Below, piece after piece: positions 6,472 to 15,154 of a stretch of DNA of 64,000 nucleotides. Within the stretch, counting starts at the first letter, position 1. The number at the start of each line of letters is the position of its first letter. The stretch covers positions 1 through 64,000 of the forward strand of contig JABGXW010000134.1 in NCBI GenBank assembly GCA_018675575.1. Reading direction: 5' to 3'. The notes below the pieces were generated by a model that saw only the letters and a list, made by a program, of their open reading frames with translations, was not told where the DNA came from and searched no databases. This stretch comes from Bacteriovoracaceae bacterium. GTDB lineage: Bacteria > Bdellovibrionota > Bacteriovoracia > Bacteriovoracales > Bacteriovoracaceae. A program made the position numbers and the translations under genes.

Positions 6472-8751
6472 ATGAATTTAGAATTAGAAAGAAAAAATAC
6501 AATTAGTAAATATTACGAACAGGAATCGTCATTGCCAAAAAAAATTAAAGAAAATCTCTTAAATATTGAGATAGAACTCTATGGACTTATTGATTTAAAT
6601 GAGTCCATGGAATTTCAAAGTTCTTGGCTTGTACTTGGAGAAAATACGCTTTACCTATTTAAAAAGAATGGTGAGGAACATGTATTAGATACGAAATTAC
6701 TTATTACAAGTATTTCGAGAATTAAAGAACATCAATCTTTGAGTTCGTCTAAATATGAGTTCTTAACAGCTGATGATATGCCTCCTTTGCTATCAGTACA
6801 TTTTACTGGCAGGCAAAAGATTGTTTTAGGTCATATTAAATACCTCATTGAAACTAAAATGAAGAGTGTTAAATATAATAAACCTAAAGACTGGAATCCT
6901 GATGTGGAATATCAAAAAGCAGTACTAAAGCATCTTAATGAGGCGCAAAGCACCCTCTCAGACAAACAGGGGAAAACTTTTTTAAGACTAGTGGGATATT
7001 TAAAACCCTATAAGAAAGACGTTTTTTGGGGAACAGTAGGAGCGATATGCAGTACATTATCAGCTTTGCTTCCAGCTTACTTAACAGGACGTTTGCTTGA
7101 TACAGTTATTAAGCCTTTTCAGGAAGGAGGACTTCAAAAAACTTTAGCAATGAATGCCGCTTGGAGGATATTGGCAGCAATTTTTTTAGTCTTTATATTA
7201 AAGGAAGTCTTTTCTTATATGCGACTTAGTAAAATGTCTTTGATGGGTGAAGATGTTGCAATGGATTTGAGAACTGAACTTTTTTCTCATTTACAGAAGT
7301 TGGGACTAGACTTCTTCGGGCGCAAGCAAACGGGTTCTATTATCAGTCGTGTAAGTTCTGATACTGATAGAATTTGGGACTTTGTAGCATTTGGGATTGT
7401 CGAAGTTGGTATTGCACTAGTTACTTTGATTTCTTTATCTGCGGTTTTGATTACTTTGGATTGGAAACTGGGATTAGCTATGTCTTTACCGGTTCCAATT
7501 CTTTTATTAAGTATTTATTACCATGGAGAAAGGATGCAAAAGCTTTTTATTAGAGCATGGAGAAAATGGTCAGACTTAACAAATGTTTTATCTGACACAA
7601 TTCCAGGTATTCAAGTGGTCAAGGCATTTAATCAAGAAGAAAAGGAAATAGATCGCTTTAATCAGTCAAATGATGATGTTACTGGTGAGTTTAAATCTGT
7701 TCATTATGCTTGGACTAAATTTTGGCCATTATTGATGATGGGAATTCAAGTCATAGTGATGACGGTATGGATTTTAGCAATTCCGCGGTTAATTTCTGAG
7801 GAAGGTACCACTGATTATTTATCATTGGGAACATTTGTATCATTTCTTCTATATGTAACTATGTTTAGTCAACCTATCGAAGTCATCGGTCAAATGGCAA
7901 GAATGTTAAACAGAGCTTTGAGTTCAGCTTATCGGATATTTGAAATTTTAGATACAAGTCCATCTTTAAAAAATGGTCGAACTATACTGAAGAAAGGTGA
8001 GCTAAAAGGTGATATTGAATTTAAAAATGTTTCATTTAGTTATGATGGAGTTCGAAAGGTGGTTTGTGGAATAAATTTTCGTGTTTTACCTGGAGAGATG
8101 ATTGGACTTGTGGGTTCTTCGGGGGGGGGGAAATCTACTATTACAAAACTTATCGCAAGATTTTTTGATGTAAGTACAGGGGAAATTATTATTGATGGTA
8201 AGAACTTAAGAGAATTGGAAGTAGGAAGTTTTAGGAAACAAGTAGGAATGGTCTTACAGGACCCATATTTATTTCATGGAACACTTGTAGATAATATTCG
8301 TTATGGATTGCCAGATGTTTCTTTGAAGAAGGTAATTGAAGCTGCTAAAATTGCAAATGCTCATGAGTTTATTATGAGCTTTGAACTTGGTTATGAAACG
8401 ATTGTAGGAGAAAGGGGGCATACCCTTTCTGGAGGTGAGCGACAAAGGATTTCAATTGCGAGAGCAATACTTCACGATCCCAAAATTTTAATTTTGGATG
8501 AGGCAACCTCTGCTGTTGATACTGAAACTGAAAGAAAAATTCAAGATGCTCTTGATAAATTAATTGAGGGGAGAACCGTATTTGCTGTCGCTCATAGGTT
8601 ATCAACATTAAGAAAAGCTAATCGAATCTTTGTCGTGGATAAAGGTGAGATCAAAGAAACGGGAACTCATAATGACTTATTGAAGAAGAAAGATGGGCTT
8701 TATAATAAACTCCATCGAATGCAACAAGAAATGAGTGAAAACTTTGTTTAA
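6472..8751 (+). CDS. ABC exporter (fused permease and ATPase) of the DUF1854-associated type
   Basis: The 759-residue protein has an N-terminal extension of about 150 residues, which may be PH-like (FQSSWLVLGENTLYLF). Six transmembrane helices follow at about 180-460, then an ATPase domain: Walker A GSSGGGKST at 548-556, signature LSGGERQ, Walker B LILDEAT and H-loop AHR. Half-transporters of this form dimerise. Database relatives with this N-terminal extension are, to my knowledge, annotated as cyanophycin-metabolism-associated ABC transporters and occur beside DUF1854 proteins, as here; no cyanophycin synthetase gene is present in the window. A 7-bp hairpin (6439-6457) immediately precedes the ribosome binding site AAAGGAG. 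Confidence 0.85.
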   Translation: MNLELERKNTISKYYEQESSLPKKIKENLLNIEIELYGLIDLNESMEFQSSWLVLGENTLYLFKKNGEEHVLDTKLLITSISRIKEHQSLSSSKYEFLTADDMPPLLSVHFTGRQKIVLGHIKYLIETKMKSVKYNKPKDWNPDVEYQKAVLKHLNEAQSTLSDKQGKTFLRLVGYLKPYKKDVFWGTVGAICSTLSALLPAYLTGRLLDTVIKPFQEGGLQKTLAMNAAWRILAAIFLVFILKEVFSYMRLSKMSLMGEDVAMDLRTELFSHLQKLGLDFFGRKQTGSIISRVSSDTDRIWDFVAFGIVEVGIALVTLISLSAVLITLDWKLGLAMSLPVPILLLSIYYHGERMQKLFIRAWRKWSDLTNVLSDTIPGIQVVKAFNQEEKEIDRFNQSNDDVTGEFKSVHYAWTKFWPLLMMGIQVIVMTVWILAIPRLISEEGTTDYLSLGTFVSFLLYVTMFSQPIEVIGQMARMLNRALSSAYRIFEILDTSPSLKNGRTILKKGELKGDIEFKNVSFSYDGVRKVVCGINFRVLPGEMIGLVGSSGGGKSTITKLIARFFDVSTGEIIIDGKNLRELEVGSFRKQVGMVLQDPYLFHGTLVDNIRYGLPDVSLKKVIEAAKIANAHEFIMSFELGYETIVGERGHTLSGGERQRISIARAILHDPKILILDEATSAVDTETERKIQDALDKLIEGRTVFAVAHRLSTLRKANRIFVVDKGEIKETGTHNDLLKKKDGLYNKLHRMQQEMSENFV
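8121..8130 (+). repeat. Poly-G(10) tract within the Walker A codons of the ABC exporter
   Basis: Ten consecutive G residues encode the end of Ser550 and Gly551-553 of the P-loop. It is the longest G run I saw in the window and stands out in an AT-rich gene. Synonymous glycine codons could have broken it. A slip of one base would truncate the ATPase. Confidence 0.9.
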
Positions 8752-8761
8752 AGGAGAGAAA

Positions 8762-9250
8762 ATGACGACAGAATTATTAGATATTCGTTTATTCTTAAAA
8801 GAAAATAATCAGTTATATCTATCAGGATTAAAAGATATATTCGAAAATAAAGAGATAGAAGTAAATATTAAAAAATGTTTCCCTTGGTCACATCAAGATA
8901 AGTTTCTTTCTTTTCGAAATAAGGATGATGAAGAAGTTTTGCTACTTCCTGATATTAATCAATTAGATGACAGGTCTAGAGAGGATCTTCTTCAATTTTT
9001 ATCACAATCTGATTTTATGATGAAAATAACGGATATTATTTCTATTGAAGAAGAAGTGGAGCTACGAAACTTTAAGGTGATTACAAGCTCAGGGATACGC
9101 AACATCCAAACAAAACTAGATGATTGGCCGAAAATACTAAAAAATGGATCTGTTATGATTCAGGATCTATGCGGAGATACATTTGTGATTTTAAGTATAG
9201 AACATTTAGAATCTGCCGCTAGAAAATTAATTGGAACTTACGTTAGTTAA
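8762..9250 (+). CDS. DUF1854 family protein
   Basis: The 162-residue cytosolic protein starts at the ATG at 8762, directly after AAAGGAGAG; an upstream in-frame ATG at 8735 lies inside the ABC gene and is unlikely. The C-terminal two-thirds match DUF1854: LDDRSREDLLQFL at about 68-80, FKVITSSGIRNI at 104-115, GSVMIQDLCGDTFVI at 129-143, then SAARKLIG. The family has no defined biochemical role and is typically encoded beside the ABC transporter type found immediately upstream here. It probably partners or regulates that exporter. A strong terminator closes the unit 22 bases downstream. Confidence 0.75.
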   Translation: MTTELLDIRLFLKENNQLYLSGLKDIFENKEIEVNIKKCFPWSHQDKFLSFRNKDDEEVLLLPDINQLDDRSREDLLQFLSQSDFMMKITDIISIEEEVELRNFKVITSSGIRNIQTKLDDWPKILKNGSVMIQDLCGDTFVILSIEHLESAARKLIGTYVS

Positions 9251-9271
9251 TGTTAATCAATGAGTTTTTAG

Positions 9272-9321
9272 GAGTGTTGCTTGGGGCGAATCAGATTTTA
9301 CCCAAGCAGCACTCTTTTTTT
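9272..9321 (+). terminator. Strong Rho-independent terminator of the DUF1854 unit
   Basis: A 14-bp stem (9272-9285 with 9301-9314, one G-T wobble) with a 15-base loop is followed by seven T residues. It is the clearest terminator in the window. Confidence 0.92.
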
Positions 9322-9390
9322 ATAGACTCTTATTGACACTAATGGTTATCACAAAGGAGAGATATCCAAAGGGATAAGAACTCAATTAGC

Positions 9391-10743
9391 TTAGGATTTC
9401 GGAGCATCTTCAAAATTTAAATTTTTAAACTCATGGTCTAAACTTTTAATTCTAAGATAAAAAATAGTTATAAGACCGATGCTTACACAAGTTAATCCAA
9501 TCGCTAAGCCTGCCCAGAGACCTTTTGCCTCCATCCCTTTTGAAAAGGCCAGGTAATAACCCATGGGAACTCCAATCGCCCAATTTCCTAACAAGGTGAT
9601 AATCATCGGCGACTTTGTAGTATTTAAGCCGCGTAGGATCCCCCATAAGGTGACTTGGATACCGTCAGGGATTTGAAACATAGCAACGAAGACAATGAGC
9701 CCTGCTGCATACTTAATAAGCTCTTGATCTTCAGAAAACATTCTTAAAATGAGATCTGGAATTAAAAAATAGGATGTTGCTGTAATGCTCATGCAAATAA
9801 TAGTGATGGTTAACGCCGCTAAGCTGGTGATGATTACTTTGTCCTTATCTTTTTGCCCAAAAACGATTCCGACTTTAACTCCAGCAGCTGAATTCATTGC
9901 CAAAGGTAACATGAATGTTAGCGAGGCTAAATTAAGAACAATATTATGGGCAGCAGAAGCGATAACAGACATTCTTCCAATTAAGATTGTGACAGTAGTA
10001 AAAACCAAAACTTCTACAAATGTTCCTAAGGCAATAGGAATTCCAAGATTAATGATTTCTTTAAATAATCTTTTATTAATTAAAAAGCTATCTTTCTTTT
10101 TCTCCAAACGCGTAAGATAAAAAAATAAAATAACCGATGATAAAATTCGGCAGAGAGTGGTAGCATAGGCAGCACCTTCTATCCCCATGTTGGGGAGGCC
10201 AAGCTTACCAAACATAAATATATAATTTAGGCCGACGTTTATAGCTAAGAAAATAAAGATTAATCCATTTGCGAAATAAGTTTTAGAATAAGCTTGAAGA
10301 TATTCTTTTGATACTTGGAACGTTAAAATGGGAATGATAGAAAAACCTACAATTTTACAATATTGATGAATTAATAGGGCCCTCGAAGTCTCGAATCCAA
10401 ATAAATGAATATAATTGAGACAGATTTCTATAATTAAATAAAGAAAAAGTCCTAAGGCAACGGCAACAAGATGAGAGGTTAAAAGCATGCCTTCTTTTTT
10501 ATCATTTGTACCGATTTGTTGAGCTGTTAAGGATCCAACAGCGTATGTGAGAGAAAGTCCAACCATAATAAAAGGACCAAATATCGCAGAAGCGACACCT
10601 AATGCTGCTACTACTTCATTTGAATATCTGCCAGCAACCATGATATCACCAGTTCCATAAAGCATTTGACCAATTTGGCCAGCGACTAATGGAAGTGAAA
10701 AATAAAATAATTCTTTTAATTGTTTTAAATACCTCTCAAACAT
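9391..10743 (-). CDS. MATE family efflux transporter
   Basis: About 450 residues with 12 predicted transmembrane helices match the multidrug and toxic compound extrusion family, which exports cationic compounds in exchange for sodium ions or protons. The first half contains the typical SLPLVAGQIGQMLYGTGDIMVAGRYS segment, followed by ALGVASAIFGPF; the second half repeats the fold from about residue 235. The open frame extends to a TTG at 10782. I prefer the ATG at 10743 because it places the start just before the first helix, although no good Shine-Dalgarno sequence is visible for either. It is divergent from the acyltransferase gene. The drug or metabolite exported cannot be read from the sequence. 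Confidence 0.9.
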   Translation of the reverse strand: MFERYLKQLKELFYFSLPLVAGQIGQMLYGTGDIMVAGRYSNEVVAALGVASAIFGPFIMVGLSLTYAVGSLTAQQIGTNDKKEGMLLTSHLVAVALGLFLYLIIEICLNYIHLFGFETSRALLIHQYCKIVGFSIIPILTFQVSKEYLQAYSKTYFANGLIFIFLAINVGLNYIFMFGKLGLPNMGIEGAAYATTLCRILSSVILFFYLTRLEKKKDSFLINKRLFKEIINLGIPIALGTFVEVLVFTTVTILIGRMSVIASAAHNIVLNLASLTFMLPLAMNSAAGVKVGIVFGQKDKDKVIITSLAALTITIICMSITATSYFLIPDLILRMFSEDQELIKYAAGLIVFVAMFQIPDGIQVTLWGILRGLNTTKSPMIITLLGNWAIGVPMGYYLAFSKGMEAKGLWAGLAIGLTCVSIGLITIFYLRIKSLDHEFKNLNFEDAPKS

Positions 10744-10843
10744 ATAAAAATTTAAGCATTTAATAATAACTCCAACAACCAAAGATGTTCTTATTACAGG
10801 GTGTAAGTTTACAAATAAGACCTTTTTCGTCAGAATAAGAACT

Positions 10844-11569
10844 ATGTTACAAAAAATAAGATATTTATTCTTTTTTCTTTATTTAATATTCAACACAGGT
10901 CTTGTGGGACTCATTATTTGTATTTTTAGACCCTTTCATGCCGATAACTCTTGGCTCACCTGCCAATTCATGGGTCAGCCTATGAAATTAATTATGGGGT
11001 TGAAGTATATTATTCGAGGCAAAGAAATCATTGATCCAAGTAGACCTTGTGTTTTTATCTCAAATCATCAAAATAATATAGATTTAATAGCAGGTTCATT
11101 AGCTTTACCTCATCGAACTGTAAGTCTTGGTAAAACTTCAATACTTTATATACCAGTGTTTGGACTTTTTTATTGGTTATCGGGAAATATTCTTATTAAC
11201 AGAACAAATAAGAGAAAAGCAAAAGAATCAATGGAAAAGGTTACTTATGCGATTAAAAATAAAAATATCTCTGTTTGGGTCATGCCTGAGGGAACTAGAT
11301 CGCGCGGTCGAGGTTTAATGCCATTTAAAAATGGTGCTTTTAGAACGGCAATTGATGCGGAGGTTCCAATCGTACCCATCTGCTTTAACACCTATTCTAA
11401 AACAGCAAACTACAACAAGTTACACTCCGGAACTATTGCTTGCCAGGTACTCAATCCGATCCAAACAACTGGCCTTGTAAAGTCTGACGCTGCAAAGCTG
11501 GCCAAAAAATGTCATGCTTTAATGAGTGAAGCTCTAGAAAAACTAGATCAAGAATTTCCTAGGGCCTAA
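10844..11569 (+). CDS. plsC: 1-acyl-sn-glycerol-3-phosphate acyltransferase
   Basis: This 241-residue membrane-associated acyltransferase converts lysophosphatidic acid to phosphatidic acid in phospholipid synthesis. It has an N-terminal hydrophobic segment, the catalytic HX4D motif (SNHQNNIDL), a substrate-binding block at about VMPEGTRSRGRG and a late PIVPI strand, all standard for PlsC. A second, more divergent PlsC-like gene lies at 21402-22046 beside cdsA. This one is unlinked to other lipid genes and is convergent with the pyroglutamyl peptidase gene, overlapping it by 4 bases at the stop codons. Confidence 0.9.
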   Translation: MLQKIRYLFFFLYLIFNTGLVGLIICIFRPFHADNSWLTCQFMGQPMKLIMGLKYIIRGKEIIDPSRPCVFISNHQNNIDLIAGSLALPHRTVSLGKTSILYIPVFGLFYWLSGNILINRTNKRKAKESMEKVTYAIKNKNISVWVMPEGTRSRGRGLMPFKNGAFRTAIDAEVPIVPICFNTYSKTANYNKLHSGTIACQVLNPIQTTGLVKSDAAKLAKKCHALMSEALEKLDQEFPRA

Positions 11570-12159
11570 GTTAACGGCTGAATAAGTATTGATAATTCAT
11601 GACCTAATTCTTTTATACTTAGCCTAGCTGTTGGTAGGAGCTCTTTTGTGGGGGGGACGTGGATAAAACCTGCCAGAGTATTCAATTTGCTCTGTTCAAT
11701 AAATTCTAAAGCTTGATAGAAAATCATATTACAGATATAAGTTCCTGCAGTATTAGAAAAATGAAAAGGGATATTTTTCGATGTTAGTTTATGAGCTATT
11801 TTTTCTAAAGGCAAAGTAGAAAAGAAGGCCGCTTTTCCATCCACACGAATTTTTGTATTTTGTATAACTTTTCCAATATTATCTTTTCGATCACAATGTA
11901 ATAAATTAATCGCGACTCTTTCTAGGCTGATTTCTGATCTCGAAGCTGCTAATCCTAACATGATCAATACGTCAGGAGGGTCATGAGAAAGCTTTGTTTT
12001 TAAAAGAGAAAAACCATTTTCAAAAGATACAGGGAGAATTAGCTTTTCTAAGTTAAATATTTTGGGATCGAAATTAATATATTCAAATACTGACTCTGTT
12101 GGGTTCGACTTATGAGTGTGAAATGTTGGAAATCCTGTTATCAATATTTTCTTTGTCAT
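11566..12159 (-). CDS. pcp: Pyroglutamyl-peptidase I (peptidase C15)
   Basis: The 197-residue cytosolic cysteine peptidase removes N-terminal pyroglutamate from peptides. The family catalytic triad is visible: E80 (RSEISLERVAIN), C143 (SNTAGTYICNMIFYQAL) and H167 (GFIHVPP). The N-terminal GFPTFHTHKSNPTE matches the GFGPF...NPS substrate-binding loop with some divergence. The length is slightly under the usual 210-220 residues. It is single-copy and convergent with plsC. Nothing specific about regulation is visible. Confidence 0.88.
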   Translation of the reverse strand: MTKKILITGFPTFHTHKSNPTESVFEYINFDPKIFNLEKLILPVSFENGFSLLKTKLSHDPPDVLIMLGLAASRSEISLERVAINLLHCDRKDNIGKVIQNTKIRVDGKAAFFSTLPLEKIAHKLTSKNIPFHFSNTAGTYICNMIFYQALEFIEQSKLNTLAGFIHVPPTKELLPTARLSIKELGHELSILIQPLT

Positions 12160-12187
12160 TTAATTACTTTACTCATAGCATTTGATT

Positions 12188-12784
12188 ATGTCAGAACTTA
12201 AACTTGTAATTTTTGATTTAGATGGAACTTTGGTTGATTCTGCCCTTGATTTTGATCTAATGCGCGCTGACTTAGGTATTTCTGCTGGTGAACCAATTTT
12301 AGAAAAGCTAGAAGCAATCACCGACCCAATCAGAAAAAATAAAATGCTCGAGATTATTCATCAACATGAATTGGAGGGAGCGTTAAGGTCTAAAATATAT
12401 CCAGGTGTTAGGAAGTTTTTGAAATATTTAGATCACAGAGATATAAAAAAAGCAATACTCACCAGAAATTCTACTTTCTGTACAAAAGCGACATTAGAGA
12501 AACATCAACTTGCATTTGAGTATATTTGTACGAGAGACGATGTAAAATTTCAAAAACCGAACCCCGAAGGACTTTTTAAAATTCTTAATCATTTCTCTAT
12601 GATAGCATGTGATTCCATATTTGTCGGAGACTTTACCTTCGATATGTTGGCGGCTAAAAATGCAGAAATGAAGTCTTTATATTTTGGTGAAAAAGATGAA
12701 ATCGCAAAACTTGCCACAGAAAGATTTAATGATTATAAAAAAATATATTCTCAAATTTCTATTTTAAAAATGAATAAATTATAG
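12188..12784 (+). CDS. HAD-superfamily phosphatase (phosphoglycolate phosphatase-like)
   Basis: The 198-residue protein contains the four HAD motifs: nucleophile region FDLDGTLVDS (D10, D12), LTRN for motif II, the lysine in FQKPNPEGL and the acidic FVGDFTFDMLAA for motif IV. It has a small alpha-helical cap between motifs I and II, as in Gph/PGP-type enzymes that hydrolyse small phosphoesters. I chose the ATG at 12188 over a TTG at 12182. The stop overlaps the convergent glutathione peroxidase gene by 6 bases. The substrate cannot be assigned. Confidence 0.85.
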   Translation: MSELKLVIFDLDGTLVDSALDFDLMRADLGISAGEPILEKLEAITDPIRKNKMLEIIHQHELEGALRSKIYPGVRKFLKYLDHRDIKKAILTRNSTFCTKATLEKHQLAFEYICTRDDVKFQKPNPEGLFKILNHFSMIACDSIFVGDFTFDMLAAKNAEMKSLYFGEKDEIAKLATERFNDYKKIYSQISILKMNKL

Positions 12785-13258
12785 AAGCTCATCAATCAGA
12801 GAAATCATTTTTCTTGGACTGTCTTTTGGTGAAAATCTTTTAACAGGAACACCATTTCTATCAATTAGAAATTTTGTAAAATTCCATTTAATTGCTGTTG
12901 AGCCTAGAAGTCCTGGTAATTTAGTTTTTAGTAAATCAAAGAGCGGAGCTTCTTTATTTCCATTCACGTCAACCTTTGCAAACATAGGAAAGCTTATCGA
13001 ATAATGTGTTTCACAGAATATTTTAATTTCTTCTTCAGTTCCAGGTTCTTGTGAACCAAACTGATTACATGGAAATGCCAGAATGACGAGTCCTTTATTC
13101 TTAAACTCTTGATACATCTCCTCAAGTTCCTTGTATTGAGGTGTAAATCCACATTGACTGGCGGTGTTAACAATAACGACAACTTTATCCTTATATTTTG
13201 AAAGCGTAAGGTCATTTCCCTGCAAATCTTTAACTGTAAAATCGTATATGTTTGGCAT
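12779..13258 (-). CDS. Glutathione peroxidase family thiol peroxidase
   Basis: The 159-residue protein reduces hydrogen or lipid peroxides, in bacteria usually with thioredoxin. The active-site cysteine is C36 in NTASQCGFTP; cysteine replaces selenocysteine. Other catalytic residues are Q66 (AFPCNQFG) and W125 with its asparagine (IKWNFTKFL). The extra cysteine at 82 (IFCETHY) is near the position used as resolving cysteine in thioredoxin-dependent members. No signal peptide. Its start region is divergent with, and nearly touches, the MoxR gene, so the two promoters must lie within each other's coding sequence. Confidence 0.92.
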   Translation of the reverse strand: MPNIYDFTVKDLQGNDLTLSKYKDKVVVIVNTASQCGFTPQYKELEEMYQEFKNKGLVILAFPCNQFGSQEPGTEEEIKIFCETHYSISFPMFAKVDVNGNKEAPLFDLLKTKLPGLLGSTAIKWNFTKFLIDRNGVPVKRFSPKDSPRKMISLIDELL

Positions 13259-13260
13259 TT

Positions 13261-14244
13261 ATGTCTGGCCCCGACTATAATATTAAGATGTTAAATCAAT
13301 CCTTTAATCATCATAATAAAAATGATCTCCAAAACCAAGAAAAATGTTTAATCCTCCTTGATGAAGGCTCTAAAATCTTACTTGGAAAACGTGAACATTT
13401 AAAAAAAGCACTCGTTTGTGTACTATCGGGTGGACATCTCTTATTAGAAGACATTCCAGGTGTAGGTAAAACAACATTGGTGCATATTCTAGGTAAAATA
13501 CTAGGCCATAAAGTAGCTAGAATTCAATTTACAAATGATCTCTTACCCTCGGACATAACAGGACTTTCTATTTTTAACAAAGACACAAATAAATTTGAAT
13601 TCATGAAGGGACCACTATTTAATCATCTTGTGCTTGGAGACGAACTCAATAGAGCTACAGCAAAGACTCAATCTGCATTATTACAATCAATGGAAGAGGG
13701 TTGTGTCACCGTAGATGGTACAACATATGAATTAGCTACTCCATTTTGGGTTCTAGCGACCCAAAATCCATATGAGCAAGTTGGAACTTCATTTCTTCCT
13801 GAATCCCAATTAGATAGGTTTTTTATGAGTCTTAGTTTAGATTTTCCTGACAGAGAGATGGAAAAACTTATTCTCACACAAGAAGAACCTTCGGGATTAT
13901 TAAAAAAATTTTCTGAAGGTCTAGGAAATGAAGCAATCAATGATATAAAAGATGAAATTACTAAAATTCATATTGAAGATACATTATTAGAATATGTTTT
14001 AGACTTGTTGCAAGTAGGAAGGTCAAAATTATTAAAAGGTTATTCTTTATCTCCGAGATCGGGGAAAAACTTGGTCCAAGCATCTAAAGGTCATGCTTGG
14101 ATTTCAGGTCGATCTTACGTAACACCTGAAGATATTCAATTAATTGCTCCACATGTGCTAGGTCACAGGCTTGGAAGCAGTAGTGGGGTTAAACATGGAG
14201 TTTCTGAAACCTTATTATTACTTAAAAAAGTACCTATTAAGTAA
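13261..14244 (+). CDS. MoxR-family AAA+ ATPase
   Basis: The 327-residue AAA+ ATPase has Walker A at about 66-72 (PGVGKTT), Walker B LGDELNRA, sensor 1 ATQNP and an arginine-finger region SQLDRFFM, then the MoxR lid. MoxR proteins act as chaperones for partner proteins containing VWA domains. Here the downstream genes are DUF58 and a transglutaminase, the standard MoxR operon order. The frame is open back to a TTG at 13252, overlapping the divergent peroxidase gene; ATGs at 13261 and 13288 are better starts, and no strong Shine-Dalgarno sequence decides between them. Confidence 0.9.
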   Translation: MSGPDYNIKMLNQSFNHHNKNDLQNQEKCLILLDEGSKILLGKREHLKKALVCVLSGGHLLLEDIPGVGKTTLVHILGKILGHKVARIQFTNDLLPSDITGLSIFNKDTNKFEFMKGPLFNHLVLGDELNRATAKTQSALLQSMEEGCVTVDGTTYELATPFWVLATQNPYEQVGTSFLPESQLDRFFMSLSLDFPDREMEKLILTQEEPSGLLKKFSEGLGNEAINDIKDEITKIHIEDTLLEYVLDLLQVGRSKLLKGYSLSPRSGKNLVQASKGHAWISGRSYVTPEDIQLIAPHVLGHRLGSSSGVKHGVSETLLLLKKVPIK

Positions 14245-15154
14245 GATTCCTCAAAAAAAAGATAGAGTTTATATTTTGCCTACATCTATGGGGACTTATT
14301 TTCTTAGTATCGTCTTTATTCTTTTTGTAATCTCATTGGCATATGGAAATGCCCTTGCATATAGTTGTACATTTATATTTGTGAGTGTCGTTATGACATC
14401 AGCTACCCATACTCATTTTAATCTTAAAAATATTCGCGTTCTCTCTTTTTCAAACCCAAGGGTCGCTTCAGAGTCTGATCAATATAAATTAGAACTTATA
14501 TTGGTTCACGATAATAGAAGCAAAAAATTTGATATAACTGCCTTAAGTGAAAATGCAGAGATAAAAGGAATTGACAAAATATCTAATAATGAAAGAAAGC
14601 TTATTTATATATGCCTAAATAATTTAAAAAGAGGAAGTTATTTCTTTAATCGAGTTACATTAACAACAAAGTTTCCTTTTGGACTTTTTTACTCATGGAC
14701 CTATGCGAATGTTGAGAGTCAATTTTATATCTCCCCAAGCTTTACAGGAAAGTTAAAACTTCCAATGAAGTCTTTCGAAGATGATAGAGCGGGGATAAGT
14801 AAATCTATAGGGCTTGAAGAGTTCAGCGAACACCAGAAACATGTAAAAGGAATGCCTTATAATCATATCGATTGGAAACTATATGCCAAGGATAAAGGAT
14901 TTTATGTCAAAACTTTTGAAAGAGATTCTTCTTCTTATTATTATTTTTCAATTAAAAATCTCTCTGAATTAGATGAAGAATTAGCTTTAAATCAATTAGC
15001 GTCTTGGATTAAAGTAGCAAATAAAAATAAAGAATATTGGGTTCTCGATTTAGGTAATGTTGTTACAAAGCCAGATACTGGAGACAGCTTCTTTAATGAA
15101 TGCCTGATCTCTTTAGCTAAATATAATAAAGAAGAGGTTGAAATTGCTCTTTGA
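14195..15154 (+). CDS. DUF58 domain protein
   Basis: About 319 residues: two hydrophobic helices near the N-terminus (YFLSIVFILFVISLAYG and the next segment), then a beta-rich region and the DUF58 signature EFSEHQKHVKGMPYNHIDWKLYAKD, here with a variant of the usual YxxGDxxRxIDW. DUF58 proteins are membrane-anchored, VWA-related partners of MoxR ATPases. The frame overlaps the end of moxR; I prefer the ATG at 14195 over the TTG at 14171. It in turn overlaps the transglutaminase gene by 11 bases, so translational coupling through the operon is likely. Confidence 0.85.
   Translation: MEFLKPYYYLKKYLLSKIPQKKDRVYILPTSMGTYFLSIVFILFVISLAYGNALAYSCTFIFVSVVMTSATHTHFNLKNIRVLSFSNPRVASESDQYKLELILVHDNRSKKFDITALSENAEIKGIDKISNNERKLIYICLNNLKRGSYFFNRVTLTTKFPFGLFYSWTYANVESQFYISPSFTGKLKLPMKSFEDDRAGISKSIGLEEFSEHQKHVKGMPYNHIDWKLYAKDKGFYVKTFERDSSSYYYFSIKNLSELDEELALNQLASWIKVANKNKEYWVLDLGNVVTKPDTGDSFFNECLISLAKYNKEEVEIAL

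Noticed and set aside
9339-9390. AAAGGAGAG followed by a 10-codon open frame, and a TTGACA at 9333
   Set aside because: No ATG, GTG or TTG at a usable distance and no -10 box; most likely chance in the gap before the MATE gene end.
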